DNA of 34,950 nt from Echinostoma caproni (GCA_900618425.1 UZAN01040514.1:33225-68174), one strand, 5' to 3'. Counted from the first letter of the stretch, positions 23,484 through 33,724 are shown. The notes: generated by a model not told the origin, from the sequence alone. A program made the numbers and translations.

Positions 23484-23787
23484 TGAACCACATCTGACGT
23501 TGATCTTCGTTGAAAAAAAAGACAAATATTGAGAATACCTTCGTAACTGCAATTTTCCGGCCACCAACTAAGCATTGCATTGTGAGAAGCTCACTGTTTG
23601 ACATAATGCTCGGAAATTTTATAATAGTTTTCAGACATTTCTTTCCTATTTAATGAACCTCTCGACTGAGCAACAGGCAAAACTTTCAATATCATTAGTA
23701 ATACAAACGCAGCCTCTCAATCAATAAAAAAAATGATTAATTACTGAAAAGCTATCACGGTGCAACAACAGAATTGCAAAAACGTAC

Positions 23788-23975
23788 TATTCGCCTGTAT
23801 AAAATTAACTAAAATCATGCCAGAATCGATGAATAGATTGCTTTTTCTGGGCGAGACGTGCCTTTTATTGTCTTCTTCGGTGGACAGCTTAAGAAAACCC
23901 CTTATGGAGAAACAACCAAGTACGTTTGCTTCCCCGGATGCAACCCGATCCTCGTCACTGTCCCTCAATCGCCCT
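23788..23975 (-). CDS. Candidate exon, unknown
   Basis: A 188-base minus-strand open segment between an acceptor (AAGTTCAG) and a consensus GTACGT donor. It reads RLRDSDEDRVASGEANVL, then CFSIRGFLKLSTEEDNK, then NLFIDSGMILVNFIQ. The FSIxGFLKLS phrase could be the 'F.I...G.L.L' part of a cadherin repeat, but this is weak. A plus-strand frame of 115 codons (23760-24107) overlaps it and cannot be excluded. Confidence 0.25.
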
Positions 23976-24109
23976 CTGAACTTAATGCTTTGTGAATACA
24001 AGATGAAATGCTACCCGGCTGACACTGCTTCAAGATGGCACATAAAATGCAGATCAGGGGAAAACATTCAACTGGATTCAACAGGATACCACACTGTGGT
24101 CGCTTAGCT

Positions 24110-25065
24110 TCTCCACCTGTGATCATTTATGCCATCAAAATATATCTACGAACATTCCCAATATTTGCTCATTAGACAATATAATACACAAAGTTGTATT
24201 GCTAAGCAGCTTTTGCTTGATCCCAACTTGGTTTTTGAACATACTTGACAAGCTCTATTTGCTCGGTATCGGTGCAAACGCTCTTGATATCATCTAGCTG
24301 ATCACCCGGGTCGACCTATTGTTCAATAACAGAGTATGTTTTGATCTTGACAAATAGTCTCCTCAATCACATGAGCAGATGAACTCGGATGATATAGGCG
24401 TAGGGGGGGGGGGTAACCGGTCTGGTGATCCGACCACGCGAGGGAACAATCAATCCTGTGTCAGCAAGGTGACTGTGACAGCTAATGGAAAAACTGATTT
24501 CTAGTGCGTTAGCGGAGAAAACGCGTATGCTTTATAGTCACTATATAGTCACATATATATACATACATATATATTTTCCCCTGGGGTTCAAATCTAAAAC
24601 TTGGCAAATAAAAATTAGAAATTTCTTTCTTCTTCTGCGTGGTGATTTACTCCACACAAATCAACTTTCGTGCGTTTGACTTATATCATGAATATTATCA
24701 AACATCTTGAATGATAATCAGTCCAGTTCACGTGTGCGGATAACTGGCAGATTATCACGGATATACGATGAACACAAATCTGCATAATACTTTCAACTTC
24801 AGATTGCAAATGTAGCTCGGAAATCAGTTTGGTCGAATTCTCCTCTATCCGGGTTCAGGAACGAATTCTGAGAGCCACTAGCATCAGAAACCAATATTTT
24901 TGAAATTGAATTAAATCCTCTATTAGTCTCAAGCAAATCTTAATAGATTCTATTCCTGATTGCCAAATTCAAATTGTATTTTGTAAAACAGATTTATTCC
25001 ATTGATTTACTAGACTTGTTACCAATAATATGTACTGCAACTAATACTTTCTTTTTCTTCTTTCT
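24110..25065. other. No recognised gene; poly-G and AT tracts
   Basis: An 11-base poly-G run lies at 24403-24413 and a TATATACATACATATATA-type tract at 24549-24577. No coding or RNA feature was identified. Confidence 0.45.
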
Positions 25066-25069
25066 TCTT

Positions 25070-25243
25070 GTCGTTTTATTTCCTTTTATTGATTACACAA
25101 TGATACAATTTTCAGGAAGGGGAAGGCGGCCAATTAAACGGCTGCCATGGGGAAAGTCAGGCGGCGGTGGTGGTGGGATTCGAACACACGTCCTCCGGGG
25201 AGATAATTTGGTGACGTTATCACCGGGCCACCACCACCCCGGC
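25070..25243 (-). mobile_element. tRNA-derived SINE, family A copy 1
   Basis: Minus-strand reading begins with a tRNA-like head: GTGGTGGCCCGGTGATAACG holds an A-box-like sequence, and GTGTGTTCGAATCCCACC is a near-perfect B box and T arm. The anticodon region is not a functional cloverleaf. A unique body follows (GCCTGACTTTCCCCATGG), then a 3' end reading CCTGAAAATTGTATCATTG and an A/T-rich tail. The copy at 31244-31410 on the plus strand shares the GGAGGACGTGTGTTC block and the CCTGAARATTGTATCATT 3' block. Two copies with the same head-to-tail structure make a SINE more likely than a tRNA pseudogene. Confidence 0.8.
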
Positions 25244-25445
25244 ATCATCTCACTATTTTTTATCACTACAACTAAGCAGTTAAAACAGTGAATTGTTTAG
25301 CACATTTCTATCAGTTTTGTCATAAATACGCATAAACAAGGGATTGCTTATGTGAACAGATTAGTGCGAGAAATAAGGACATGCGTGGGTGATCTAGTTA
25401 CCATCCGTTTTTCACAAAACTCTGTTATTTTTCTCCACTCCAAAT

Positions 25446-25467
25446 GTTTGTTTGTTTGTTTGTTTAT
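25446..25467. repeat. (GTTT)n microsatellite
   Basis: Five or so tandem GTTT units. Confidence 0.9.
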
Positions 25468-25582
25468 GGACTTTTTTGCAGATGTCTGAGAACCAGATAA
25501 TAACACCACTTGCTCTTTCTTTCGGATAGAAAGCGGGTAGGGCTACTCACATCCCCAGTCTGCTTGTTCTGCACACACCCTC

Positions 25583-25600
25583 ATACACACACACACACAC
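25583..25600. repeat. (CA)n microsatellite
   Basis: Pure AC/CA tract of about 18 bases. Confidence 0.9.
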
Positions 25601-26019
25601 GCATCCAAGTGTATGTATACCTCCCTTCAGCCGAGTAGAGTAATGTTACACTGTTCCATTTTCTAGCAACCAAAGTGTTATCCAGTTTATCCACTTGTCA
25701 ATAGACAATTTTCCCCTCAGACAACCATCAATTAGATGTTTTTTTACCAGAAACTGTGGAACATATTATCACATCTAACTTCCCGTTTACTCGTGCAAGC
25801 ACCTGGGGGCACATGTTGCGGTTCGCTAAGTTCAACAAAAAGGAATCATTAATCAACACAAATAGACACATTTCCGACCGCCGCGAGGCGGACAGTTTCC
25901 ATTGAGAATTTCAGGGGAAAAAACTAACTCACAATTATCTTTCAAAACTTCAATAATTGCTCTAACCTGTCTGGGTAGTACAGGTTGTCGATGAGTGGAA
26001 TTAATCGCTTAGATGCTAC

Positions 26020-26237
26020 CTGAATGAATGAACTTAACTGGGCTCCCCAACTGTGCATTGGTGGTGATTTTAAACAAACCAATTTCATATTGCGGCTGCG
26101 AATTCCGAGTGATATAAAAAGGACTTCCTGACGAGGTTCTGCTGTGGTTTGCATTGCACTTGGTGTATGTTGGCCCGTGCGTGTGGCAAATAAAAGCCGC
26201 CAGTGTGCCCGTTTCGACGAGAAGTTTATGCACCAAA
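26020..26237 (-). CDS. Candidate exon, weak cadherin-like start of domain
   Basis: A 218-base minus-strand open segment with an acceptor GCAGTTCCAG and a donor TCATTCAG|GTAGCA. It reads VHKLLVETGTLAAFICH, then SRTSSGSPFYITRNSQ, then PQYEIGLFKITTNAQLGSPV and KFIHS. The last part resembles the beginning of a cadherin repeat (P-x-F/Y...I...A..G..V..I), where one expects acidic calcium ligands; here they are mostly replaced, so it would be a divergent domain. A second frame over the same bases is also open for 110 codons (25942-26274) and ends in LIPLIDNLYYPDRLEQLL, so the frame is not certain. Confidence 0.3.
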
Positions 26238-26653
26238 CTGGAACTGCAATTCCAACGTGTGTTGGGGTATTCAACTGGTCTAGGCTATCATCAAAGGAAG
26301 TGAATTCGAAAACCCCGTACCACCCATTTGTTTAACCTATGCATATTGAGATACAGTACAAAGGTTGATCACACTTCTCTTCTCAGAAGTCGGTTTTATT
26401 ATTGTGCATTGAAGAAAACGGTAAGATTAGTCACTTAGATAGTTCTATTCATTTCTAAAATATGAACGCTTTTGTGTTCCAGCAATAATGAATGTAGTGA
26501 GCAATATTTTAAATGCTTTTCACCGGTACTCAACACATTTCTTGTGTATGACGAACACACTTCTGACAAATATCAAAGATGTCTTTTGTTTCGGTTTTTT
26601 TACTGTGACAAGCTACACCGTATGTATGTCTGTGTGCGGGGCAAGTGTCTCAG

Positions 26654-26947
26654 CGGATTAAAGAGTACTGTCCACAACTATGTTCAAATGACTCTACAAG
26701 TTCAATCGATGAATCCACCGAACCTGCATCCATAAGGACAGAAATCACAAAACAGGAATCCGGTGATTCTGAAGTGCCTAACGCAGAGATTACTAAACTT
26801 GCCCTACAAAACTCAATCCCAGAAAGAGTTCAAGTCGACGAAGTTCTTTTGATCATGGAGTGTTGTGGTGATCCAGGCCTACGTGATGACGCCTACCCTG
26901 CAGCGGTGCGTTACAGTTTTCGGACACATGCGATCAATCAAATTTGA
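26654..26947 (+). CDS. Candidate terminal exon, unknown protein
   Basis: Plus-strand open frame following a splice-acceptor-like GCAAGTGTCTCAG. It reads RIKEYCPQLCSNDSTSSI, then TEITKQESGDSEVPNAEI, then IPERVQVDEVLLIMECC, ending at a TGA (26945-26947). The composition, rich in Ser, Thr, Glu and Asp, suits a flexible cytoplasmic tail. A canonical AATAAA lies at 27132-27137, about 185 bases after the stop, as expected for a 3' UTR. The region after it carries ACT/TAC repeats typical of retroelement ends, so the open frame may instead belong to a transposon relic. Confidence 0.33.
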   Translation, partial: RIKEYCPQLCSNDSTSSIDESTEPASIRTEITKQESGDSEVPNAEITKLALQNSIPERVQVDEVLLIMECCGDPGLRDDAYPAAVRYSFRTHAINQI

Positions 26948-27137
26948 AAGGTGACGTCAATGACACGCGTACGGTTTCTGACTGCACGCCATAGGCAGGT
27001 TGTACCAACCAATCCGAGACAGTGCAGACAGAAGCAGAGTTATGCAAGCAATACTGCAATATGATTGTTGGAAGCCTAGATAATCAATGGTCTTCTTTTG
27101 TATATATTATTTAATCGCCTTCATTTCTTCCAATAAA

Positions 27138-27323
27138 CGAACTACGAACTACTCTTCTTATGGCCTTTTCCTCGCCTCTTTGTCATGTGAGATATTGCGA
27201 GCTCGTGCCATTGCGGTCCAGTGCTTCCCTAATCCAGTCCGTGATAGCTGATCCTTGATTCGTGTCCTGTGATTCCGAATTTCCGAATTTCGTGCGTACT
27301 ACTACTACTACTACTACTACTAC
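27138..27323. repeat. Twin ACT/TAC-repeat ends, possible retroelement 3' tail
   Basis: CGAACTACGAACTACT directly after AATAAA (27132-27137), and a pure (TAC)n run at 27298-27323, lie about 150 bases apart. Short trinucleotide arrays like this often form the 3' ends of LINEs. A duplicated tail could mark two adjacent insertions. Confidence 0.5.
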
Positions 27324-27550
27324 AATCATTACAATGCCGTTTCCTTATTTAACCTGTACAAGCTGGACGATGAATCAATGTTTTCCTCTGAATGAGTGTT
27401 CGCATGTCATAACGGGTGTATTCTAGACTGTATTAGTTGTTGTAATATAAATACAAGATATACTATATGGCATTCTAGTTTTACATCGCTTTACCCCAAC
27501 AACGTTAGGGCATTCCTTTGTGCAGCTGTTATGAGTCGCGGCCCCATCTA

Positions 27551-27612
27551 GAATGGATAGAATGAAAAGAAAGGAAGAAAGGAAAGGAATGGAAAGAAAG
27601 AATAGAATGGTA
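27551..27612. repeat. Purine-rich GAAAG/GGAAA tract
   Basis: About 60 bases almost wholly purine on the plus strand, with irregular GAAAG, GGAAAG and GAATG units. Confidence 0.75.
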
Positions 27613-27722
27613 CCGACCGGAAATACGACGTAGCAAGCGAGCTTCGTTCCAGTAATATAGTTCATCATTCCATCATTGTAAGTCAGATGCAACACGTTTT
27701 CATCGATTTCAGTTCCACCAAC

Positions 27723-28194
27723 CGGTGCTGCTTAAAATCACGAGTTTAGCAACATCATGACATTCAAAAGAAATGGAATGTTGGATGGTATTATGTTTTG
27801 TTATGCTTGAATTTGAACATTCCGCAAAAGGTTCTCGTGAACGAGTACTCGAAAACAATTGTGGATCGAGTCTGGGACCGGGGTGGAAACATCGATCGGC
27901 ATGAGGTATTCCGTGGTTCTGGTAAATGACAGCCAGTAAAGGAGGAATAATCAAAACAATATAAGCCCATAGGTTCAGTGAAATATGAACTCGACTCACA
28001 TTCGAATGCAACGACAAGTTGCCAGGGTAGTCAGAGTGCATAACATATGAACAAACCGATCGGGGAAAACCTAGATTACAAATTTCATCTACTTTTGGTT
28101 TGTGAGAAAGCACTGACAAATCTTTTCTCCCCTTTGAAAATCGAGGTTTTTCTTCCTTGATATNATAAAGATTATTCGATATAAAACCTAGCAT
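27723..28194 (-). CDS. Candidate exon or exons, 161-codon open frame with hydrophobic segment
   Basis: One of the longest open frames in the window outside the LINEs and the gap (minus). It reads VDEICNLGFPRSVCSYVM, then NVSRVHISLNLWAYIVLI, IPPLLAVIYQNHGIPHADRC, then TIQHSISFECHDVAKLVIL. A good acceptor (CTGTCATTTACCAG) ends just before 27918 and a GTTGGT donor follows 27723, so the real exon may be only 27723-27918. Past the stop, another frame continues with GTEIDENVLHLTYNDGMM, then TGTKLACYVVFPVG, which reads like a continuation after a small frameshift or second exon. The YQNHGIP phrase is like the D/H-x-G-x-P ends of other minus-strand candidates. The family is not established. A single N at 28164 falls inside. 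Confidence 0.33.
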
Positions 28195-28199
28195 ATTAT

Positions 28200-29084
28200 T
28201 CAGCAGATATGTAGATCAATGAAAACAATAGTTCGCTAAATTATTTTCTTGTAACAAACAACCTATACTGATTTTTTCGTGGACTAAACTCCATCGATGT
28301 TCACTCACCATTTATAGTTGCGATTTCTGAAAAGCCACAAAACCAATTACTCATTCAATGTTTTTTGACGAGTATGAACTAATAGAGGTAATACTGCGTT
28401 TGGCAGATCCTTTGGTAGATCCAAAGTTCCCCAGTTTCAACCACAGCCTGAAACAGGTTAGAAACATCATCAATTATTAACTCAATCAGTCGGCGGAGTG
28501 TGTTCGCCTAACTGAGTCATTCTATCACTGAAACAGGTGTACTGAGTAATGGACAAGAACTAGAGGTTTGGAAACTGAGCTGATTAAAGGATATGTATAG
28601 CTTTATTTGGTTATAAAATTTAATTACCAGAATACGAAGGTGACTGAACCTTGCTATTTTACCGATAAAAGTCATGATCTTCAGCGCCAAAATAGCCCTC
28701 ATTATAGATATGAGCTAAATACAGTCGCTTATAGTGCTATTCGCCAATCGAATGAGACGCCAATGTGAATGGGGCATTGATTATCCTGCGTAGAAGTGAA
28801 ACTTTATCATGAGAGCAGGAAAGCCAACACTACCAACACCACCAGTTTCAGACGCTTGCATTTTTCGATCATGCGGAAAATTCATGGTTAGGAAGTGCGT
28901 GATCAAATACATTAACTCGCATATATACCCCAGAATGCGATCATTGACCCTTTTTAATGCCTATCTAGCTCACCGGTATTATTTGTGAGCGTTATGCTCC
29001 ACAGAGCGGACCCATCAAACGTCGAGAGTTCGTCACAGTCATTAAGGGACAATGTAAAGTAGTCACCACCGGATTTCCGTCAGA
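28200..29084. other. No recognised feature
   Basis: AT-rich. A short minus-strand open segment (28517-28702) has no motif. Confidence 0.4.
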
Positions 29085-29300
29085 TCAATGTTCAATGTTC
29101 AATGTTCTTCAATTAGAGGCAGAGGATAATTTCCCGTATGAGCCCCATCACCACAGACTCGAAGATCTCATTCATGATAGATCTGCATACCACATTGTTC
29201 GCAGGACGCTGTCGAGCTTCCTCTTGAACATCTTATCATTGACCTCTTCCACCACGTCAGCTGGAAGGGAGTTCAGGAAAGTCTTTGTTTTAGTGAGTTA
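29085..29300 (-). mobile_element. CR1/jockey-like LINE 3' end relic with 7-bp tandem tail
   Basis: The minus strand reads KTFLNSLPADVVEEVNDKMF, then KRKLDSVLRTMW, ending in a stop at 29172-29174. 'W/F-NSLP-x-x-VV...FK-x-x-LD' is the conserved last block of CR1/jockey-type LINE proteins. After about 65 bases of 3' UTR come three tandem copies of ACATTGA (29085-29107, minus sense), the kind of short-unit 3' tail that CR1 elements carry. Only this end remains, as expected of 5' truncation on insertion. Leu stands where Trp is usual before NSLP. Confidence 0.7.
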
Positions 29301-29309
29301 TTACCGAAT

Positions 29310-31243
29310 TACTTAGCAGCGTAAAAGCAATTCCAACGAATCTTATTCCGATATTGACCACCAATATACCCGTCCGGAAGTCCCCTCTGTCCCCCGTCCC
29401 GGAGCGGCTAACCAACCAAATTTCGCAACTTGGTGTAACCTATACCGAATTTTAGATTGGCCACGGTTCCTCGCATGACAATTCCGTAGACATTTGTGTC
29501 CACAGGATGTACAGTGAAACCAAAAGGACCGGTTTATGGTACAATAATTAAAAATAAGCGTTTATTTTCAATCCACCAGGTTGACTACACCACACTCTAC
29601 CATCTCAGATGTTCTTGCTAATAGAAATCATTGCGACTGGTGGGTTTTCCAGACACTTATTCCTAATAATGAGTTTACAAAACAAGGTAGCCGAAAAATC
29701 ATTCAATTCAACCTTTGAGGCATGGTTCAGTTTAGTCACTAATCTCACCGTGGAAAGTATGTGCACTGGTTGTATTGCATACGATTAATCATCCCTCGGC
29801 GGTTTTAAATCCACACGGNCGGTTGACGTCAGTGATGTTGGAACATTGAGGGCTTCGTCTGGAATGGACTAAACCAAACGAAACCTGAGAAGTTGATTAG
29901 CGTTGTACATCTGTTTCTACCGTGTTACGTTTAAAGTAATAAGACCTCTACTACTCCTTTGTAATAAGTTTCAGAAAAATTCGAACGGAATTATGACCCG
30001 TGAGGCTGGTACCAAGATGAGAGAACGAGAACGAGAAGCTGTCCGCAATAGGCCTACTGTCAGCCGCTCGGTGTTCCGGTGGAAAGTATGCATGCATGCG
30101 TTGTACAAGTGACCTAGATACCGGGTTCAAAAAGGCCTCACTGTTGATGGGTTTGGTCTACTCCTGGGACCCAAAAAGGGTAATATAGCCGAGCTATTCT
30201 TCTCAGATTTTCATTTCACGCTTCATTTGATCTATAGGCATAAATTCAACATTTATTGACTGACTGCGAACCCTAACATTAACTGTGCTGTTCTACATTC
30301 ATTGAATAAAAAGAAATAAGACCTTACTGTTATTAATAAAATAATTTTTTATTACTAAGGCTAAGTGTATAGCCAAAATCTGGCACCCACAACTCATCCA
30401 TTTCAAGCAGCAAGATTAAACAAAGCTATCCTGGCAACAGTTCAAAATGGTTGAGAATGTCAGCATCTGAGTGTATTATCAAGCATTGAGAAACCACTGT
30501 TCCGGGTCGGTGTAAGAGCTTCGCTTTCAGTTCCAAGAATTACAGACCTAATCTCGAACTCCAGGCTCTTGTACAGATATACTTATTGAGTTCGGGAAGT
30601 AAAGTAGGAAATACCGATGCCAAGTTACTCCAAAATTTTAAGTAGCAACAATGTTAAATAGTTGTTCTGCCCAAGCTTTTGCTGCAACAAGTATTGAAAT
30701 TTTAAATGTCATCAACCGAAATCTAGAAAAAAAATGGCACCAGTCCAAATTCCACCTCAGCTGGATACGAGTGATTTTTGTGTGTTGCCAGTGATGGGTA
30801 GGGTTATATGAGTGCATCTGAGCTTGTATCAACAAGACTGTTGTTGATAAGTGTTGATATAGCAAATAAACAAACCTTCTGTTTTATCATTCCGTGTTTT
30901 CATTCGTTATGTGCAGTATGATGAATAAAGTACAATTTTTTTTTACCTAAGTGACAGATAAACAATCGACACTAACCTTCTCCATGTTCACTTATTCTAT
31001 GAAGCGCCTCCGTGGCGCATGTTATTTAAGTTGTACGTTAAAGCGTTTGTCTGAACGCGCTAAGGAGCACCCTCGGTGATTGTTATGCTAGGGGAAGATC
31101 GACTGTATCTCAAGCATGATAGATGGTCCTCTAAAGGCCACCAAACACTAGATCAGACCGGAGAAAATTTTTTATCACAAAACAATTAATCGTTCACAGA
31201 TGATCCCAGTTTGGATACTAGCCATGGCCACGGCGACTGGGAT
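29310..31243. other. No recognised gene
   Basis: Almost 2 kb without a convincing open frame, repeat or RNA gene. The longest segments (29903-30112 plus, 30638-30865 minus) show no motifs. A single N lies at 29819. Confidence 0.4.
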
Positions 31244-31410
31244 TCGNGGATTCGGCGGTGGTCGCCGAGTATCTAAGATCAGCAAATTATCGCTCCGGAG
31301 GACGTGTGTTCAAATCCCACAACACCATCGCCTGTTGTATAAATGAACTCTAGTTGGTTGCTTCCCTTGTCCTGAAGATTGTATCATTATGCATTCAAAA
31401 AAGGATGTAA
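31244..31410 (+). mobile_element. tRNA-derived SINE, family A copy 2
   Basis: Plus-strand copy of the element at 25070-25243. The head GTCGCCGAGTATCTAAGATC is strikingly like the D arm of a tRNA-Leu (GTGGCCGAG...TCTAAGGC type), and GTGTGTTCAAATCCCAC forms the B box and T arm. The body differs more, but the 3' end CCTGAAGATTGTATCATTAT and an A-rich tail match copy 1. The A box is better preserved here than in copy 1, and the B box better in copy 1. One N at 31247 sits in the 5' edge. Confidence 0.8.
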
Positions 31411-32844
31411 AATTAAATAAGGTTGAAAGATAAGAAGATTCGCTCAAACATGTGTTCCCAAAAATGACTGGTTGAGGCGCTTCACTTATTTTTACCGATC
31501 ATGAAGACCAAGACAGAATATGACTTGTTCCTTGACCCGAGTGAAGTAAGATCAGATCAACTAACATATCGAATATTCACACACAAACACACACATCCTC
31601 GTAGACCCCTATCCTTTGCCTACTATTAATGACCTTCATACGAGTGTAGTGGAGACATGGGTGCAGCTATTTTTATTTGATTGTGAGTCCTATGCATCTG
31701 TCTCACTGGATCTTTTGGTTCACGGTTGCTTTTGTATTTTCCCAGTCTTGCAGGTTGTCTGGAAGCCCCTCCACGGAGAACTTACTGTGAGAAGTGTGTC
31801 CTACCTGTGTATTGAGAGCGTCAATGATTGGCCAGGAATTGTGCGGCCTTTTATGAAGACACTAATTGTATACGAACTCGGACTTCGTTGACTACTTGAT
31901 TAATTTCATTCTGTTCATCAAGGGTCATTATTCGTCCCATGAAGATTGAACTTGACTGGATCAAATCAACAATATTTGCTTCTTGGGGTAAAAAAGCGCC
32001 TTTATTTTTCTCAGTATGATCATTCTAATGTCAGAAGCATCGTAACATGCTTTTCTGGCCAACTGACTTCAATAGATGCGAGATGATGACATTGACGGTA
32101 GCCATTTTGCTTATAACAATGGTACCAGGCCTTGTTATACGTTGTTGTTTAATGCAGGGTGCCGTCTTACCTTCATATTCTTTTCTCCATACATTCTAAT
32201 TGACCCCATACTCTGTCTATTCCCACTTGTTAGTATGCTGCATGCACATCCAATAGTCATACTTCTACGACCTCCCTTTAAACAGATATGAAATCCTTCT
32301 CTGGAAGATCTGTGAACACTGCCTGTAAATGCTTTTATATTATTTTTTCTTTTTACAGATCAAGTCTGTGAAACGTACCGATATAGGAATCGTCCAAATA
32401 GTATTTTTGACGACTCAATAATTGAAAGAAAGCAGCCATTTTACTACCTTCAGTTTTGTATTCCTGTCGACCTCAAAATATCTCCCATGATACGGGAAAC
32501 GTTTCTAACCGCGAGATATGTCTTCTAATTTCTTTCATTTTTTTTGCTTTTTTCTGTCATTGGACTAGCAGCTCCCTTTTCTGTCTTCCCCGAGTCTGCG
32601 TTTTGAAGGTTTAGATTCCGATTAGACACTNCAAAGTGATCCAGTTGCAGTGCGAGTTAACTTTACAGTGAATCTCAAGACGTTAAAGCCGTTTAATATC
32701 TGCGTATCTGCCACTCCTCGCGTTTCCCGTCGCTTCCAACCGAAATTCGCGCGTGTAACATTCGTCTTTCATCCGTAATAGACGAAACACCCACATTATT
32801 TCAAAGGGGAAATTCGTCGTGCATATGGCAAATGAAGCGTGAAC
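31411..32844. other. No recognised gene; one possible 3' exon
   Basis: A classic acceptor tract (TTGTATTTTCCCAGTCTTGCAG) ends at 31755. The following plus-strand frame (VVWKPLHGELTVRSVSYLC...) is open for 45 codons to a TGA at about 31889. A second frame from the same acceptor is Cys-rich (RTYCEKCVLPVY). No homology supports either. The rest is AT-rich with no other signal, apart from a short CA run near 31580 and one N at 32631. Confidence 0.3.
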
Positions 32845-32990
32845 TGAAAAACCAGGAAGCACGAGACAGCTGTTTCGATCTGGTTGGGTCTCATCAGCAG
32901 TGTGAATCCATCGACTCGACTGGGGATTGAACCCGGGACTTCATGGGCAGAATGCAAGCATGCTACTCACTCGGCCACCGGGCAGCTGAT
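32845..32990 (-). mobile_element. tRNA-derived SINE, family B
   Basis: On the minus strand a tRNA-like head begins near 32987: CTGCCCGGTGGCCGAGTGAG contains an A box (GGCCGAGTGAG, 32976 to 32966), and CCCGGGTTCAATCCCC a perfect B box (about 32936-32922). The spacing suits a tRNA, but the acceptor stem does not close. Downstream is a body holding the hammerhead-like core described separately, then CTTCCTGGTTTTTCAGTTC. Only one copy is seen here, so the exact ends are estimated. The head differs from family A in its anticodon and T-arm regions. Confidence 0.72.
32857..32903 (-). ncRNA. Hammerhead-ribozyme-like core inside SINE family B
   Basis: Minus strand in order: CTGATGA (32897 to 32891), a 14-base helix II hairpin (32890 to 32877; GACC against GATC, three pairs and one C-A mismatch, loop CAACCA), GAAAC (32876 to 32872), loop AGCT (32871 to 32868), GTC (32867 to 32865). 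A15.1-C15.2 pair with the GT of GTC, giving a minimal helix III, and GTC is a canonical cleavage triplet. The flanks CAC before and GTG after pair as helix I, with one G-U and one mismatch next to the core. This is a type I arrangement. Whether it cuts is unknown; the one-base loss in helix II may weaken it. Confidence 0.5.
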
Positions 32991-32999
32991 CAGACCGTT

Positions 33000-33724
33000 A
33001 TTCATTTTCCATTTACACGATACAGCACAGTCGATTTTGCGAGCTTTGTCTAGGTGCGAGGGCGGAACAAAGCATTTCCGGTATACTCAGTATACACGAC
33101 GAGTGCGATGTGCAGATCACATGGGGCAAGGTAAACATGAACCGTAATCTGTTTTGAATAGTGTTCAGTGATTGCAATGTACACACAGAACCAAATATGA
33201 ACACAGGCGAGAGCACAGCTCACAAGTCATACGAGGGCCGCTGTACCCGGATCGAAGGGAGGGAACTCAGACGATGTCACTGGAGGGTTTGAAGCGGCAA
33301 TAGCAGCAGAAGAGTGTTGACCGCTTGTGAGTTGGCTTTGGTGATGACGCTCCGTGTGACCGTTAGGTGTTCGCAAATGTCAGGTGTATGATGCATGGGA
33401 TCAGATATGAGAAGGAGTTACCCGCTTTCGTATGGCTGAGCTGTTTCACCAAATGGTTTCAGTGCATGAAACTGTTGATTAACGCCGGTGGAGAATAATT
33501 CGAGGAAATGTAACGCTTATTTTTGTGTATTTATTAAACTTTTGCTCAGACCTCGTACAAGCTGGTAGGTGGTGGACATTTCCGTTTGAATTAGTAAAAC
33601 AGGCACGTAGTACTTGATGATTGCGGATGCGACTTTTTGGGACGAAAATTTTAAGACTGTGGTTTCGATAAAACTTCAACACGGTACCAGACAGTCAACC
33701 TTTGGATACAGCCCTCTAACACTG
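33000..33724. other. No recognised feature
   Basis: Short open segments only. A near-palindrome GTATACTCAGTATAC lies around 33081-33095. No gene or RNA was identified. Confidence 0.4.

Noticed and set aside
25070..25243. Functional tRNA gene
   Set aside because: B box is excellent but the acceptor stem and anticodon arm do not form a proper cloverleaf, and a SINE-like body and second copy are present. The same applies to 31244-31410 and 32922-32987.
27551..27612. Purine tract as a promoter or triplex element
   Set aside because: Irregular low-complexity sequence with no adjacent gene to regulate.
29085..29107. CRISPR-like or satellite array
   Set aside because: Only three 7-base units without spacers; better explained as a LINE 3' tail.
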